Below, piece after piece: positions 35,860 to 46,362 of a stretch of DNA of 64,000 bases. The DNA comes from Hemileia vastatrix. Taxonomy: Eukaryota; Basidiomycota; Pucciniomycetes; Pucciniales; Zaghouaniaceae. The stretch spans positions 12,262,212-12,326,211 of the forward strand of contig JASXTE010000008.1 in assembly GCA_030280995.1 (NCBI GenBank), in the 5' to 3' direction. The notes under the pieces were generated by a model. It ran no database searches. It was not told where the DNA came from and was given only the letters and a program-made list of their open reading frames with translations. Each line of letters opens with the position of its first letter. The first letter of the stretch is position 1. A program made the translations under genes and the position numbers.

Positions 35860-37766
35860 GGGGGTATCAATGTTAAGTGATACACAATTAAATTAATTGC
35901 GGATAAAAATCATTATACCTCAATTATCTTCTACAATTATTTTTGCTAATAATTGTCTTATTAGACCTTTTATGTGTCAATGTTCACCTCTATCGGACAT
36001 TTTTATCCTCAATTTTTCATAACCACATCTTGGAAAACTTTCTGGATGTGCCAGCCTCCCTACCTTGCTGTGCACTCCCATCATGTCTATTCATTTGATC
36101 TGTTCTGCACCCCTTCCCATCTCATCTGTTTGTTTCTTCACCTTTTCATCTTCAAATGTCTTAAAATTCCTTGTCGTCATAGATCTTCTCAAAGACAGCC
36201 TTCCCCCAGTTTTTATTCAGATCCCATTACTCCCTCTTTCCCCCTCTCAGCTGAGAAATCAAAGACCATTCAACTAAAAAATGATGGTAATCTCATCATT
36301 ACCAACTGGTTGAAAATTAAAACTGATTATGATTCTTATTTTGGTACTGAGAATGCAACTAAAGTAGGATGGCCCCCTGCACTAAATGTCAATGGTTATC
36401 TTCTAATGGTCAATAAATTACAAAATAAGACAAAGGGAAGGATTGATTTTTTTCCTAAACAGATGTCTGAACACTACAAGCACTATTGAGCCAAATACAA
36501 GAAGGCTAAGACTCTTTTATCTTTCACTGGTTTTGGTATTACTGATCTTGATATTAGTAATGACTTCAAATCCATAGATGATAAAATTTATTCTTAATTT
36601 GCTTACTATAGAATAATGGATTCCATATTTGGAGAGCAATCCCATGTTAATCCTGCAAACATGCCTGATGGAGAAGATGATATCTCCAAACATGATTCTG
36701 AAGGAAATCTTTTTCCTTCCTTTTCTACTCAAGCCTCCCCTCATTTGAGTTCCACCAATCAAGATAATTTTCAATATATCATTATGTCAATATAAACCGA
36801 ACCAAATCTAACTCCAGTGAGCTTTTATTTCTTGTCTAGTTATTTTATTTTTTTATTTCTAAAAAGGCTAATGAATGAACCCAGGATCCTCAAGTAAGTG
36901 AGTCTGAATCTAAAATTAATGATAAAGTGGAAAATTTTACCTCTAAAATAAAGCAAAGAACATCAACTACTCTGAATCTAAACAGTTAAATATAACAAAA
37001 TAGAGATAATTTTTTCCAAACCCCTTTTTCTTCCATTGATAATTTTTTTGAGAAACGTGATAGCATACTTCTTAATAATTCAGTGAGCTTTTTTTTTCTT
37101 TTGTCAATATTCATTTTCAATCTAGATAAATTTTAAGTTGCAAGAGATACTCTAAACTTTCAAAAGAAACAATACAGTCTCTCTTTACACAGGGATGATA
37201 GGGCACAAGACTTGAAGGAGAAGAAATTTGAGCTCTCTTTACAGAGGGAAGAAAGGGGACAAGACTTGGAGGAGAAGAAATTTGAGCTCTCTTTACAGAG
37301 GGAAGAAAGGGCACAAGACTTGGAGGAGAAGAAATTTTAGATAAAGAAAGAGGAGAAGGCTTTTGAGTACATTTTCCTATTGGATCAGGTGAAACTCAAG
37401 TATCAACTTGAAGATGGTTGAAAAAAAAAAGTTTTCTTGATAGAATGCATTAAAGATAATAAATCTGTTGAGGAAATCAAACATTTAATAAAAATGTTTG
37501 GTGACTAGTTTTTTTATTTTAATCATTTTTCATTCCAAATCATTTTCATGTCAAAAATTCTACACATCTTATTTAAAAATTTGGCAATACCACCCCTGAA
37601 ATTTACTCTAGGAGGGGGTAAGGATTACCAAAGTTTCATTTTTATTGCATAAAAAATTAAGTAAATCAATTGAAAAAAATAATCAACCAAGTAAAAGTAA
37701 AGGAATCCTAAATACTACCTTCCAATGATTTCAGATATGACCAAAGTCAAAGAAAAAATATGACAA
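35860..37766 (+). mobile_element. HBG-3: partial PIF/Harbinger copy
   Basis: It begins with the family terminus GGGGGTATCAATGTT, followed by the same subterminal region as the right end of HBG-1 (read inverted). It contains a decayed copy of the partner gene and a downstream block (37560-37766) that is also shared with HBG-2 (53270-53467). No transposase part or second terminus is seen, so it is truncated on the right. Confidence 0.75.
36150..37508 (+). pseudogene. HBG-3 Myb/SANT-like coiled-coil partner gene, broken
   Basis: This corresponds to the intact HBG-1 gene (44110-42713). The N-terminal part (about 36150-36490) shows HRSSQRQPSPSF and NWLKIKTDYDSYFGTENATK; after a TGA the acidic middle continues (GITDLDIS, FGEQSHVNPANM). 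The coiled-coil repeats appear at about 37130-37340 as three units ending QDLEEKKFELS, and the gene ends near 37508 with CIKDNKSVEEIK. At least four stops are present. Confidence 0.75.
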
Positions 37767-37936
37767 GAATGGTGCTACAAACTCATTCATAGAATACAAT
37801 TATATGTTTGAATGAACTCCTTTATACAACACAGGGTCCCAATGGTACAATAATTAAAGCTGATTGATTATCTTTAATAACTGATAAACTAAAAATTTAA
37901 GAAAAAAAATAAAAATTTAAAAATCCTTAAATTAAA

Positions 37937-38790
37937 TTATTTAGAACCCCTTCTTAATGTTTTACTAGACATTGACCCTTCACCCCTTACTTTACTTACC
38001 CAGTTTATCAAAACATTATTGATCTGGAAAGAACATCTGAAATGAGTAAGTTTTTTGCAAGATTCCATTCCAGGGGGAACTTTAGTAGTTTGATAATTAT
38101 CTCTTGAAGAATTCCAAATTGCTTTGATAATCCAATTTTCCAAACCAAAGTCCAAGATAAATTTATGATACATAAAGTATAGTCCATGGCCTTTGATTTT
38201 TAGCTGGTGAAGGGATTGCTCTTCCAGTAATAGGATTGATATAACTGAAAAGCTCAAAAGAAAGCAAATTAAAATTGTATTTTTCTACATGGATCTTGTT
38301 ATGAGATCCTCCATATTTGATTATAACATTAGAGGAAAAGATATAATTTTTACTGAGTTAAACCCATTCCATATCCATTCAATTGGGAGATCCAGTTTTT
38401 TTGGCCAGTTTATGATTAGATTGAAATGCCAAATACATAATTTTTTCAAGTTATTGGCCAAGAAAGAATTGAATAATTTTAAGCTTTTCCATCTTTCTAA
38501 ATCTTCCTTCATTTCTTGATCGCTGAGATTCTGGAGTAAAGAGTGAATTCCGGGAGAGAGAAGTAATAAAATAGGTTTTCTTAAAAATTTATGAAAATAA
38601 AGACTTTCCAAGTAAAGCACCCTTTTCATAGTCAGGTCTCAAAACAAGTCCTATAATAAAACCTCCACTCTTCTTTTGATTTAGTAATGGTTTTCAAACT
38701 AATGCCATTTGATATAAATTAGCAATGACATCTGATAATTCATTAAACACTTCATCTTGAAAGCCATTGAATGAATGAACCTGTATAATA
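37937..38790 (-). pseudogene. Unknown gene, 3' part, split by HBG-1
   Basis: Minus-strand coding continues from the other side of HBG-1 (44759-44461). The segment reads IQVHSFNGFQDEVFNELSDV directly from the insertion point, then after one TGA GGFIIGLVLRPDYEKG, the open frame 38629-38321 and the open frame 38257-37937, all in related frames. Two stops between 38321 and 38257 may mark an intron (a TTTTCAG acceptor is present near 38245). The protein is Leu- and Trp-rich with no motif I can name. It is not transposon-like by any hallmark visible here. Confidence 0.5.
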
Positions 38791-39169
38791 GGGGGTATCA
38801 ATGTTCAGGGATCCGCAATTAGGGATCAGGAATTTTTTTTCCCGGGATCAGACATTATTAATTGCGGAAGATTCTTATCCACTAGCCCCAGGGCTAGTGG
38901 ATAAGAAATCCACGATAATGCATTATCCCGCCTCTTATACCCCAATTTCCATTCCTAATTCCTGATCCCAAACTCATCTCATCCATGATGGATTTTTAAG
39001 AAAGTCACATGACTTATAATTGCTGATGCCATCCTTAAGTATTTCCTCACTCTATGCTACTTAATTTTGGTGGCGAACACTTAAGTTTTTTTTCTATCTA
39101 CACACCCCAACTGCACATTTGGCGGTGAATTCCCACTTCCCTCATCACTTAACCCTTCCACCGGCAACA

Positions 39170-40429
39170 ATGAAACACCTCTCTACTAGGAAGCTACTTC
39201 ACTCAACAATGAATGCTATCACTTTTCTTTTAGTTCTTTACTATAAATCTGACTCTGATTTGGAAGATGCTTTAGCTTATATGTGTTTTCTTTCAAAAAA
39301 GCGTTACATCATTACCAGGGGGCCAAATCTTTATCATGATCCCCGATATGATCTGGCCTCCATTCTCAACATTCCTCATTTAAACTTCACACAACTTTTT
39401 AGAACTTCTCCTGATTCTTTCTTCAAACTTTATCAACTCATCTCCGATCATCCTATCTTCCATAACAATTCTCATAACAAACAGCATAATCCTGCCATCC
39501 AACTTGCTGTTGCTCTATGTCGCTTTGGCTCAAATGGAAATGGTGCTGCCGTAAGACGTTTGGATAATCTCTTTAACATAGGATATGGTACTGTGATATT
39601 ATACACCAAGCGCTGTATGATTGCTATCCTTTCCCTCAAGTCTCAAACTCTTGCTTGGCCAACTCCAGAACAGCGACTTGAATCCTCTCAAGTAATGCAA
39701 GCTGAAGGTTTCCCTGGCTGTATAGGTTTTGTTGATGGAACAACCATCCCTTTGAGTCAAAAGCCTGCTCATGATGGCAACCATTATTTTGATCGCAAAA
39801 AAAGGTTTCTTCAAAATCTTCTCCAAGTTCTCATCTTTCACAATCTAACTTTTTATCTTCTTTCTAGATACTCTATTGCCGTTCAACTTGTATGCGATGT
39901 CAATAAAAAATTTATTGCTTTTCACAGTGGCTGCCCTGGATCATGTCATGACTCTTCCGTCTTCCAAAGAATGAGGATTTCTCAATCCCCTGAATCATAC
40001 TTTGACGAATCTCAGTACCTCCTTGCAGACTCAGCATATGCAAGTGGAAAGTACATTATACCTGCTTTCCGTGGTGCAACTTCAGAAAATGACCCCAAAA
40101 CTAAATTTAATTATCACCTTGCACAATCAAGAGTACGAATTGAACATGCTATAGGTATTTTAAAGGGACGATTTTCTAGTCTTCGGGAGCTCAGAATCCA
40201 ATTTCAAAAAAAATTGGAGATCAAAACTGCAAATCATTGGATCTTGACTTGCGTAATACTCCACAATATTCTAGCTGATTTAAAGGATGAGTGGAATGAT
40301 CTTTATGAAGAAGAGGATCCTGAACCACCACTGGCACTCCCCTCCCTTGATTCACAAATCATTCAATCAACCAGCATACGCCCCATTATAATGCCAATTA
40401 CTCTTCAACATTTCTCTTCACCCTTTTAA
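39170..40429 (+). CDS. PIF/Harbinger transposase (DDE_Tnp_4)
   Basis: Exons 39170-39804 and 39868-40429 give about 398 residues. The 63-bp intron (GTTTCT...TTCTAG) is a multiple of three without stops, so the unspliced frame is also open, but splicing joins DRKKR to YSIAVQLVCD as the family expects. An upstream in-frame TTG at 39119 is not a credible start; the first ATG is at 39170. The catalytic triad can be placed as Asp in GFVDGTTIPL, Asp in LLADSAYASGKYIIPAF and Glu in RVRIEHAIGILKGRF. In this superfamily the enzyme cuts and pastes the element together with a Myb-like partner, here the gene at 44110-42713. Confidence 0.92.
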   Translation: MKHLSTRKLLHSTMNAITFLLVLYYKSDSDLEDALAYMCFLSKKRYIITRGPNLYHDPRYDLASILNIPHLNFTQLFRTSPDSFFKLYQLISDHPIFHNNSHNKQHNPAIQLAVALCRFGSNGNGAAVRRLDNLFNIGYGTVILYTKRCMIAILSLKSQTLAWPTPEQRLESSQVMQAEGFPGCIGFVDGTTIPLSQKPAHDGNHYFDRKKRFLQNLLQVLIFHNLTFYLLSRYSIAVQLVCDVNKKFIAFHSGCPGSCHDSSVFQRMRISQSPESYFDESQYLLADSAYASGKYIIPAFRGATSENDPKTKFNYHLAQSRVRIEHAIGILKGRFSSLRELRIQFQKKLEIKTANHWILTCVILHNILADLKDEWNDLYEEEDPEPPLALPSLDSQIIQSTSIRPIIMPITLQHFSSPF

Positions 40430-40780
40430 TTTTTAATTTTTATGTTTTCATACTTTCCAAATGTCCTCTTTGTGTACTTTAATCACTTGGTTTTGTATTT
40501 TGGTTTGTTGCATATTCATTTTTTTTTTTGAATTTACGGTGAATATCTTTTTTTTGGATTGCTCATTGGTTTTCTTTCACTTCCTCAACATGAAATCGCA
40601 TATTTTCTTATATCGCATATTTTGTCAGTGATTTTTTTTTTCATTCATCACTCATATCCTTTTCCTATTCTCCTCAAACATCCCTCAAATATTTTGGTTG
40701 CATTTATTTTCTCAACTCAACTCACCAGGTAGGTCATTTTTTTTCTTTTTTCATGGTTTTTTATTTGCTAATCATGATTT

Positions 40781-40811
<31 letters not shown>

Positions 40812-41200
40812 TGCTTTTTTTTTGCTTTTTTTTTTGGTTTTTTTGTTTTTTTTGTAAGTGCTTCTATTATTTTTGTTCTAGGGTAAACTAATTTTTGTTT
40901 TGCTTTTTTCTCTTTTTTATCTTTTTATTTTTTTGTTTTTTTTTTCTCTCCTTCACCTCTCTTTATGATCCTCAAGGCCCCCCTTTTTCCCTCTCTTTAC
41001 CTGTCTCTGACCCCCTTTTTACCCCCTTTTTAGCTGCCTCAAATCCCCCCTTTCCCCCCTCTTTAGGTCCCTCATCACCCCCTTTCCCCTCTTTTTAGGT
41101 GCTTCAATACTCCCCCCTTCCCCTCTCTTTATGTCCCTCAAACCCCCCCCTTCACCTCTCTTTTGGCGCCTCAAACCCCCCCTTCACCTCTCTTTACCCA
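40430..41200. repeat. Pyrimidine-rich low-complexity middle of HBG-1
   Basis: It contains a (GCTTTTTTTT)n run at about 40790-40840, then many short C/T blocks of the type CCCCCTTT...CCTCTCTTT(A/T) (40960-41195). Apparent ORFs here are low-complexity Phe/Pro/Ser strings and are not annotated. Confidence 0.75.
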
Positions 41201-41202
41201 CA

Positions 41203-41645
41203 AGCTAATATTTTATGGAAGTGAACTCTGTTCTTCGCCCGAAGAACAGAGTTCATCCTCCTATTTTCACACTCTGTTTGCACCAATCTCCATCCCTTTC
41301 ATTTCTATCAACACATGCTTGTCTTCTCAACTGTTTTTACAGAATTGAAAACTATGTTTCAGCTAATATTTTATGGAAGTGAACTCTGTTCTTCGCCCGA
41401 AGAACAGAGTTCATCCTCCTATTTTCACACTCTGTTTGCACCAATCTCCATCCCTTTCAATTCTATCAACACATGCTTGTCTTCTCAACTGTTTTTACAG
41501 AATTGAAAACTATGTTTCAGCTAATATTTTATGGAAGTGAACTCTGTTCTTCACCTGAAGAACAGAGTTCATCCTCCTATTTTCACACTCTGTTTGCACC
41601 AATCTCCATCCCTTTCAATTCTATCAACACATGCTTGTCTTCTCT
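41203..41645. repeat. 158-bp tandem repeat (2.8 copies) with perfect hairpin
   Basis: Units start at 41203, 41361 and 41519, an exact 158-bp period, and are nearly identical. Each contains GAACTCTGTTCTTC, a 4-nt loop, and its exact complement GAAGAACAGAGTTC (41223-41254, 41381-41412, 41539-41570). The loop is GCCC, GCCC and ACCT, so the stem is unchanged while the loop varies. Confidence 0.9.
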
Positions 41646-42712
41646 CCCCATGCCTTTCGCTATCCTCCCAGCCCCATTGTATGCCATCCTCTTTTGATCC
41701 CCATTTCACCCCTCTCAACCTCTCCCAGACCCTTTTCTTCATTTAAAATGCCTCGGAACCCTTAATCTTCCCTTCCAACTCTTTCCCAACCTTTTTGCTA
41801 CCCCATTTATTTAGTCATAAAATAAGTATATAATTTTTTCAATTCTTGAAAATAATACAATTAATAATATAAATGCACAAAATAACCTTTCATGAACAAA
41901 TTGACATATTTCAAATTGTAGTTTCTCCATGTATTTCTGGCCAAAGAAACTTATATAATAATGTCACATGGTATCTTGCCGGATCTATACATTGCTCATC
42001 ATTTTTTTAAAAATTGCAAAGAAACTGCTTAAATAGTTTTAAATATGTATTTTTCAGATTAATTTGAGTGTGATCTGCACTGTATTAAAATTTCTATAAA
42101 AAAATCTCATTCTTTATATCTCAAGATTTGTTCAAAGTATTATTTCCTATGCTTCATTAAATGTTCAAGTTATATTCATATTGAGTTCACCAGAATGTCA
42201 ATATTTTTTCTTGGTGGTTTCATCACTAATTCAATGTGGGCACAAAAAGATATGAATTAGGGTTCAAGGTTGCGGACTTGCTAGCAAGTCCGCCCCCCAT
42301 ATTGCATGGTGAGATATAGAATTTTTTTGACTTATAAATATTTTTGTGATACCCGTCCCTTACTTCAATACAATCCATGGGGGGTTGTGCCAAAATTTTT
42401 TATAAGACTTGTGAAATTCTTGACATGTAAGAATTTTTAGGATACCGGTAAAATGCAGGGGGTAGTAAAGCCAAATTTTCATATAAAACTTTCAAGATTC
42501 ATGACATGAAAGAATTTTTGTGATACCCACCCCTTACTTCAAAAAAATCCAGGGGTGGGGGATTGTCAAATTTTCAAAGGAGACTTGAAAATTTTATTTA
42601 AAAAAAGAATATTTATCATTAAAATACGATATTTCAAGAAATACAGAAAATAATTGTAAAATTTATGTACAAATAAATATGAACACATGAAGTGTGAAAG
42701 AAATAAAAGAAA
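41646..42712. other. Non-coding part of HBG-1 with degenerate repeats
   Basis: No gene is seen. At 42262-42300 there is a single copy of the MITE end (GGACTTGCTAGCAAGTCC with a C-run). At about 42330-42600 there are three imperfect 80-95 bp units, each with a ...GATACCC...AAATTTT... pattern. The last unit resembles the block shared by HBG-2 and HBG-3. Confidence 0.55.
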
Positions 42713-44110
42713 CTAGTCAACAAAAAATTTCATTAAACGTTCTATTTCTTCAACAGATTTGTTTGCTTTAATGCATTCGATCAAGAAATCTTTCTTTTTA
42801 GAACTTTCTTGGAGATCATGCTTATACTTCATCTGTTCCATTAAGTTTTGATGCTCGAGTGTTTTTTCCTTATTTTTGGATTTTTCAATACTAAGAGTTA
42901 ACTCAAACTTCTTCTCCTCCAAATCTTGGGCCCTACGATCCTTCTGTAAAGAGAGCTCAAACTTCTTCTCCTCCAAATCTTGGATCCGATCATCCTTCCG
43001 TAAGGAGAGCTCATACTTCCTCTCTTCCAAATCTTGTACTCTGTCATCCCTCCTTAAAGAGAGCTCGTATTTCTTCTTTTCAAAGCTCAGTGTCTCTTTA
43101 GCAATTTCCACTTGTTCTAGAGTGAGAATAAAAATTAACATAAAGTAGAAGAAAAGCAGAGTAAAGTAATAAGAGGTATGATATCACTTACCAGCATCAC
43201 GTTTCTCTAAAAACTGTTCCATCGAAGAAAAAGGTGTTTGTGATGAAGTATCACTTTTTCGTCTTCTTTGGGAGAGGAAATTTAGACTAGTTGAAGACCT
43301 TCTCTTTTTGTTCAACGTAGCATTTTCCTCCTCATCATTGTCACTAGCTTCAGACTCAGTTGATTGAGGATCCTGGGTTTGTTCATCAGCCTTTTAAGAA
43401 ATAAGAAAATTATAAGTAAATAAAAAAATAGAATTGATAAGATAAAAGAAACAGACCTGAGTTAGATTGGGTTGGGTTAAATCGCCAATAGGATCAATAG
43501 CAAAGCTATCTAGATTCGTAGAATTTAGAAGAGGGGAGGCTTGAGTGGAGGAAGAGGATGGGAAAAGATTTGCTTCGACATCATGTTCGGAGATAGGATC
43601 TTCTCCATCCAACATGTTTACAGGATTAACATCGGCTCGCTCTCCAAAAATTGCATCCATCTCTTTAAAGTAAGGACATAAAGAATCAAGTTTATTGTCT
43701 ATGGATTTTATACCCTTAGTTATATCAATGTCAGTAACCCCAAAACCAGTGGAAGATGAAAGAGCCTTTGCCTTCTTGTATTTTGCTCGATAATGCTTGA
43801 AGCGTTCAGACATCTGTTTAGGCAAAAGATCAATCCTTCCCTTGGTCTTATTGCGTAATTCATTTGCCATTAGAAGATAGCCATTAACTTTTGATGTGGG
43901 GGGCCGTCCTACTTTAGTGGCATACTCAGTACCAAAACAAGAATCATAGTTAGATTTGGTTTTCAGCCAGTTGATAAGAATGAGATGATCATCTTTTTTT
44001 AATTGAACAGTCTTTGATTTCTTGGCTGAGCGGGGAAAAGAGGAAGTAGTGGGAATTGAAGAACAACTGGGTGATAGCTGCCTTTGAGAAGATCTAGGAT
44101 GACGAGGCAT
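42713..44110 (-). CDS. Harbinger partner protein: Myb/SANT-like domain plus coiled-coil repeats
   Basis: Three exons: 44110-43457, 43390-43192 and 43116-42713 (introns of 66 and 75 bp, GTCTGT...AAAAG and GTAAGT...TCTAG), 418 residues in all. The start is the ATG giving MPRHPRSSQ. Residues about 35-120 (LINWLKTKSNYDSCFG, then KTKGRIDLLPKQMSERFKHY) look like a Myb/SANT or trihelix-like DNA-binding fold. An acidic linker follows, and a basic KKRR segment in exon 2 could be a nuclear signal. Exon 3 encodes a coiled coil with four units of about 19 residues (R-K-D-D-R-x-QDLEEKKFELSL). Harbinger elements need such a second protein to bring transposase to the nucleus and DNA ends. Degenerate copies lie in HBG-2 and HBG-3. 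Confidence 0.85.
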
Positions 44111-44460
44111 GTTATTATAAATGAAGATGAAAAGGAGCAGAAACAAGCAGATGAGATAGCGAGATGAAAAGGAGAAGAATCAAATAGATGAAATGGGGAG
44201 AAATTCTGAGCGGATAGAATGAACAGGATGGGATGAGAATGGAAGTGCGCAGCAAGGTAGAAGGCTGGGATATCCAGAAAGTTGTCCAAGATGTGGTTAT
44301 GGAAAATTGAGTAAATAAATGTCGGATAAGAGGTGAACATTGACACGTAAAGTGTCTAATAACCCAATTATTAGCAAAAATAATTGCGGAAGATAATTGG
44401 GGTATAAGGATTATTTTCCGCAATTAATTTAATTGCGGATCGGTCAACATTGATACCCCC

Positions 44461-44759
44461 TAATAAATTGAGGTTTGTATCCATCACAAACACCCACAAC
44501 ACCAATTTCCTTTCCACTAGCAGTTAAGTACTTGATACTTTCTGATAATGAATTGGGATAATCTTTTTTTACATATCCTAGTTTTGAAGTATGACAGATT
44601 TTCCAAAGAACCAAGGAAGGCTTTACAAATTTGTTTCTTTTGAATTAAAATTTGTTTTTTATAAGATTTTGCCTTCTTATTAGAAATTGTAAGCTTCAAT
44701 TCAGAAAAAGGGTTCAAAGATGATGAGAGTGATGAGGACTTTGACATTATTCCAGACAT
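44461..44759 (-). pseudogene. Unknown gene, 5' part, split by HBG-1
   Basis: The ATG at 44759 opens a Ser/Lys-rich start (MSGIMSKSSSLSSSL). Past a frameshift near 44640 the useful frame reads KPSLVLWKICHTSKLG, later SGKEIGVVGVCDGYKPQF, up to the HBG-1 boundary. Joined to 38790 with one copy of TAATA counted, the frame passes the junction without a break, showing that HBG-1 landed in a coding sequence. No known domain is recognised. Confidence 0.5.
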
Positions 44760-44869
44760 TTTGATGATGATTTCAAATCTATTTTTTTGAAATATATAAT
44801 AAAAAAATTCAGAAACAAAAATTATTAATTATTTTTGCATTTCTTTCTATCTTAATCCTCCAATTTTCC

Positions 44870-45400
44870 CTTTTTATGTCCTCAATATCCCACCTATTTT
44901 CCTCTTTTTGGTGTCCTCAACCCCCTCTTTTGTCCCCTTTGATGTCCTCAGACACTTCCACTTTACCCCCTTTGGTCTCCTGAACCCTCCCCCCCTCCCC
45001 CCTCCCTTCATAACTTAACAAGTCTTTAGAAATTTGTTATTTTAATTAATGATTGTCACCACTTTTTCATTAGCTCAATGAATTTTTAGAAAATTTTTAA
45101 GTAATGAAGGGGAGGAGGGAAGGAGGTGTGGAAGCAAAGAGGGGGGTTTTCAGGAGACCAAAGGGGTGAAAAGGGGGTACATGAGGGTGCCTAAGGGGGG
45201 AAAAAGAAGAAGGGGGTCTTGAGGACACCTAAGAGGGGAAAATAGGGGACATTGAGAGGACCAATGGGGGGAAAAGGGGGGATTTAGAAGGACAAGGAGG
45301 GTGAAAAAGGGGGAATGAGGATACCAAGGAGGGGGGAAAGGTGGAATAAAGACCAGGCCAAGGAGGGATAAAGAGGGAGTGATGGAGGGTAAAAAATAGA
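44870..45400. repeat. Large pyrimidine/purine inverted tract
   Basis: A C/T-rich arm (44870-45005) is followed after about 100 bp of ordinary sequence by a G/A-rich arm (45100-45400), so the two arms are roughly complementary. The inner edges CCTCCCTTCATAACTTAA and TTAAGTAATGAAGGGGAGG match best. The tract is built from the same motifs as the HBG-1 pyrimidine-rich middle. Confidence 0.65.
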
Positions 45401-45929
45401 AAAGAGGGAGAGAAATAACAAAAAAAAAGAGTTAGTTTGAACCTTGAAAGCCAAAAAAAAGAACAACTTAGAAGAAAAAAAGAATTTTTTTTTTGATAAT
45501 TAGCAAACAAAAAATCAAAAAAAATGAATAAAATGACTTACCTGAAGAGATGAGATGAGAAAATAAATAAAACCAAATTTTTTGAGGGATGTTTGAGGAG
45601 AGAAGAAAAAGGATATGAGGGATGAATAAAAAAAAGAAACAGTGAAAAATTATGCAATTGTAGAAAATATGTGATTTCATGTTGAGCTGGTGAATGAAAT
45701 CAAATGAGACATCCAAAAAAGAGACATTCACGATAAATTCAAAATAAAAATTATTATGCAAACAAAAAAAAAACTAACCAAGTGAACAAAGCACAAAATT
45801 TGAACATTTGGAAGGTATTAAAAAAATTAAAAGGGTTGTGTTTAGAAATGTTAGAGGGTGATTGGCATAATGACAGAGAATATGCCAGTGGAAAGAATGT
45901 TTTGTGATTCAAGGGAGGGGAGAGCTGGT

Positions 45930-46290
45930 GCAGCTTCAGGATCCTCTTCTTCATAAAGATTTTTGAAAAGACATATAAGCTAAAGTGTCTTTGAAACCAG
46001 AGTCAGAATCAGAGTCAGAATCTAAAGTTGAAGTGATAGCATTCATAGCTGAGTGAAGTTGCTTTCCAGTTGAGAGGTGCTTTTTTATTTTTGGTAGAAA
46101 AGGTTGTTGGTAGAAGGTTTAGGTGATGATTGGGAAGTGGGAATTTGCCACCAATTGAGCAGATGGGGTGTGTAGATAGAAAAAAATGTTATTTTTTTAC
46201 CACCAAAATTAAGTAGCATAGAGTGAAGAGAGAGATAAGGATGGAGTCTGCAATTATATGTCATGTGACTTATTGAAAAGTCAATCATGG
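45930..46290 (-). pseudogene. HBG-2 transposase, internally deleted
   Basis: The minus strand matches the HBG-1 5' untranslated region and first codons up to the equivalent of ALAYM, then jumps straight to the equivalent of LYEEEDPE near the C-terminus and on to the stop. About 1 kb holding the whole catalytic domain is missing. It encodes no transposase. Confidence 0.75.
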
Positions 46291-46362
46291 ATGTGATGAG
46301 TTTGGGAGCAGGAATTAGAAATAGAAATTGGAGTATAAGAGGTGGGATAATGCATTATTATT

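Larger units (their letters stand above)
38791..44460. mobile_element. HBG-1: apparently complete two-gene PIF/Harbinger transposon
   Basis: The termini are GGGGGTATCAATGTT on the left and the exact inverse on the right, extending with a few mismatches to about 31 bp and both reaching ATCCGCAATTA. Flanks are TAATA on each side (38786-38790 and 44461-44465). It carries a transposase gene (plus) and a Myb/SANT-like partner gene (minus), converging on a repeat-rich middle (40430-42712). Both genes are open after splicing, so it could be autonomous. It disrupts an older minus-strand gene. Confidence 0.9.
44860..46362 (-). mobile_element. HBG-2, transposase-side part
   Basis: Read on the minus strand, this matches HBG-1 from its left subterminal region (46362 downward) through a deleted transposase to the pyrimidine-rich middle. 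It is separated from the rest of HBG-2 (51641 onward) by Copia-C. The far end near 44860 has no recognisable terminus. Confidence 0.7.

Noticed and set aside
39119..39169. Upstream TTG extension of the Harbinger transposase
   Set aside because: A non-ATG start is unlikely here, and a good ATG lies at 39170 in the same frame.
41203..41645. Regular palindromic repeats resembling a CRISPR array
   Set aside because: The whole 158-bp unit is repeated, without unique spacers, and the context is a eukaryotic transposon.
40698..41746. Several overlapping plus-strand ORFs (Phe-, Pro- or Ser-rich)
   Set aside because: They are frames through poly-T, C/T blocks and the 158-bp tandem repeat; their similarity to each other comes from the repeat.
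45229..45954. Minus-strand ORFs with Phe/Leu/Pro-rich, membrane-like products
   Set aside because: They lie in the low-complexity middle of HBG-2, and hydrophobicity follows from T-rich composition.
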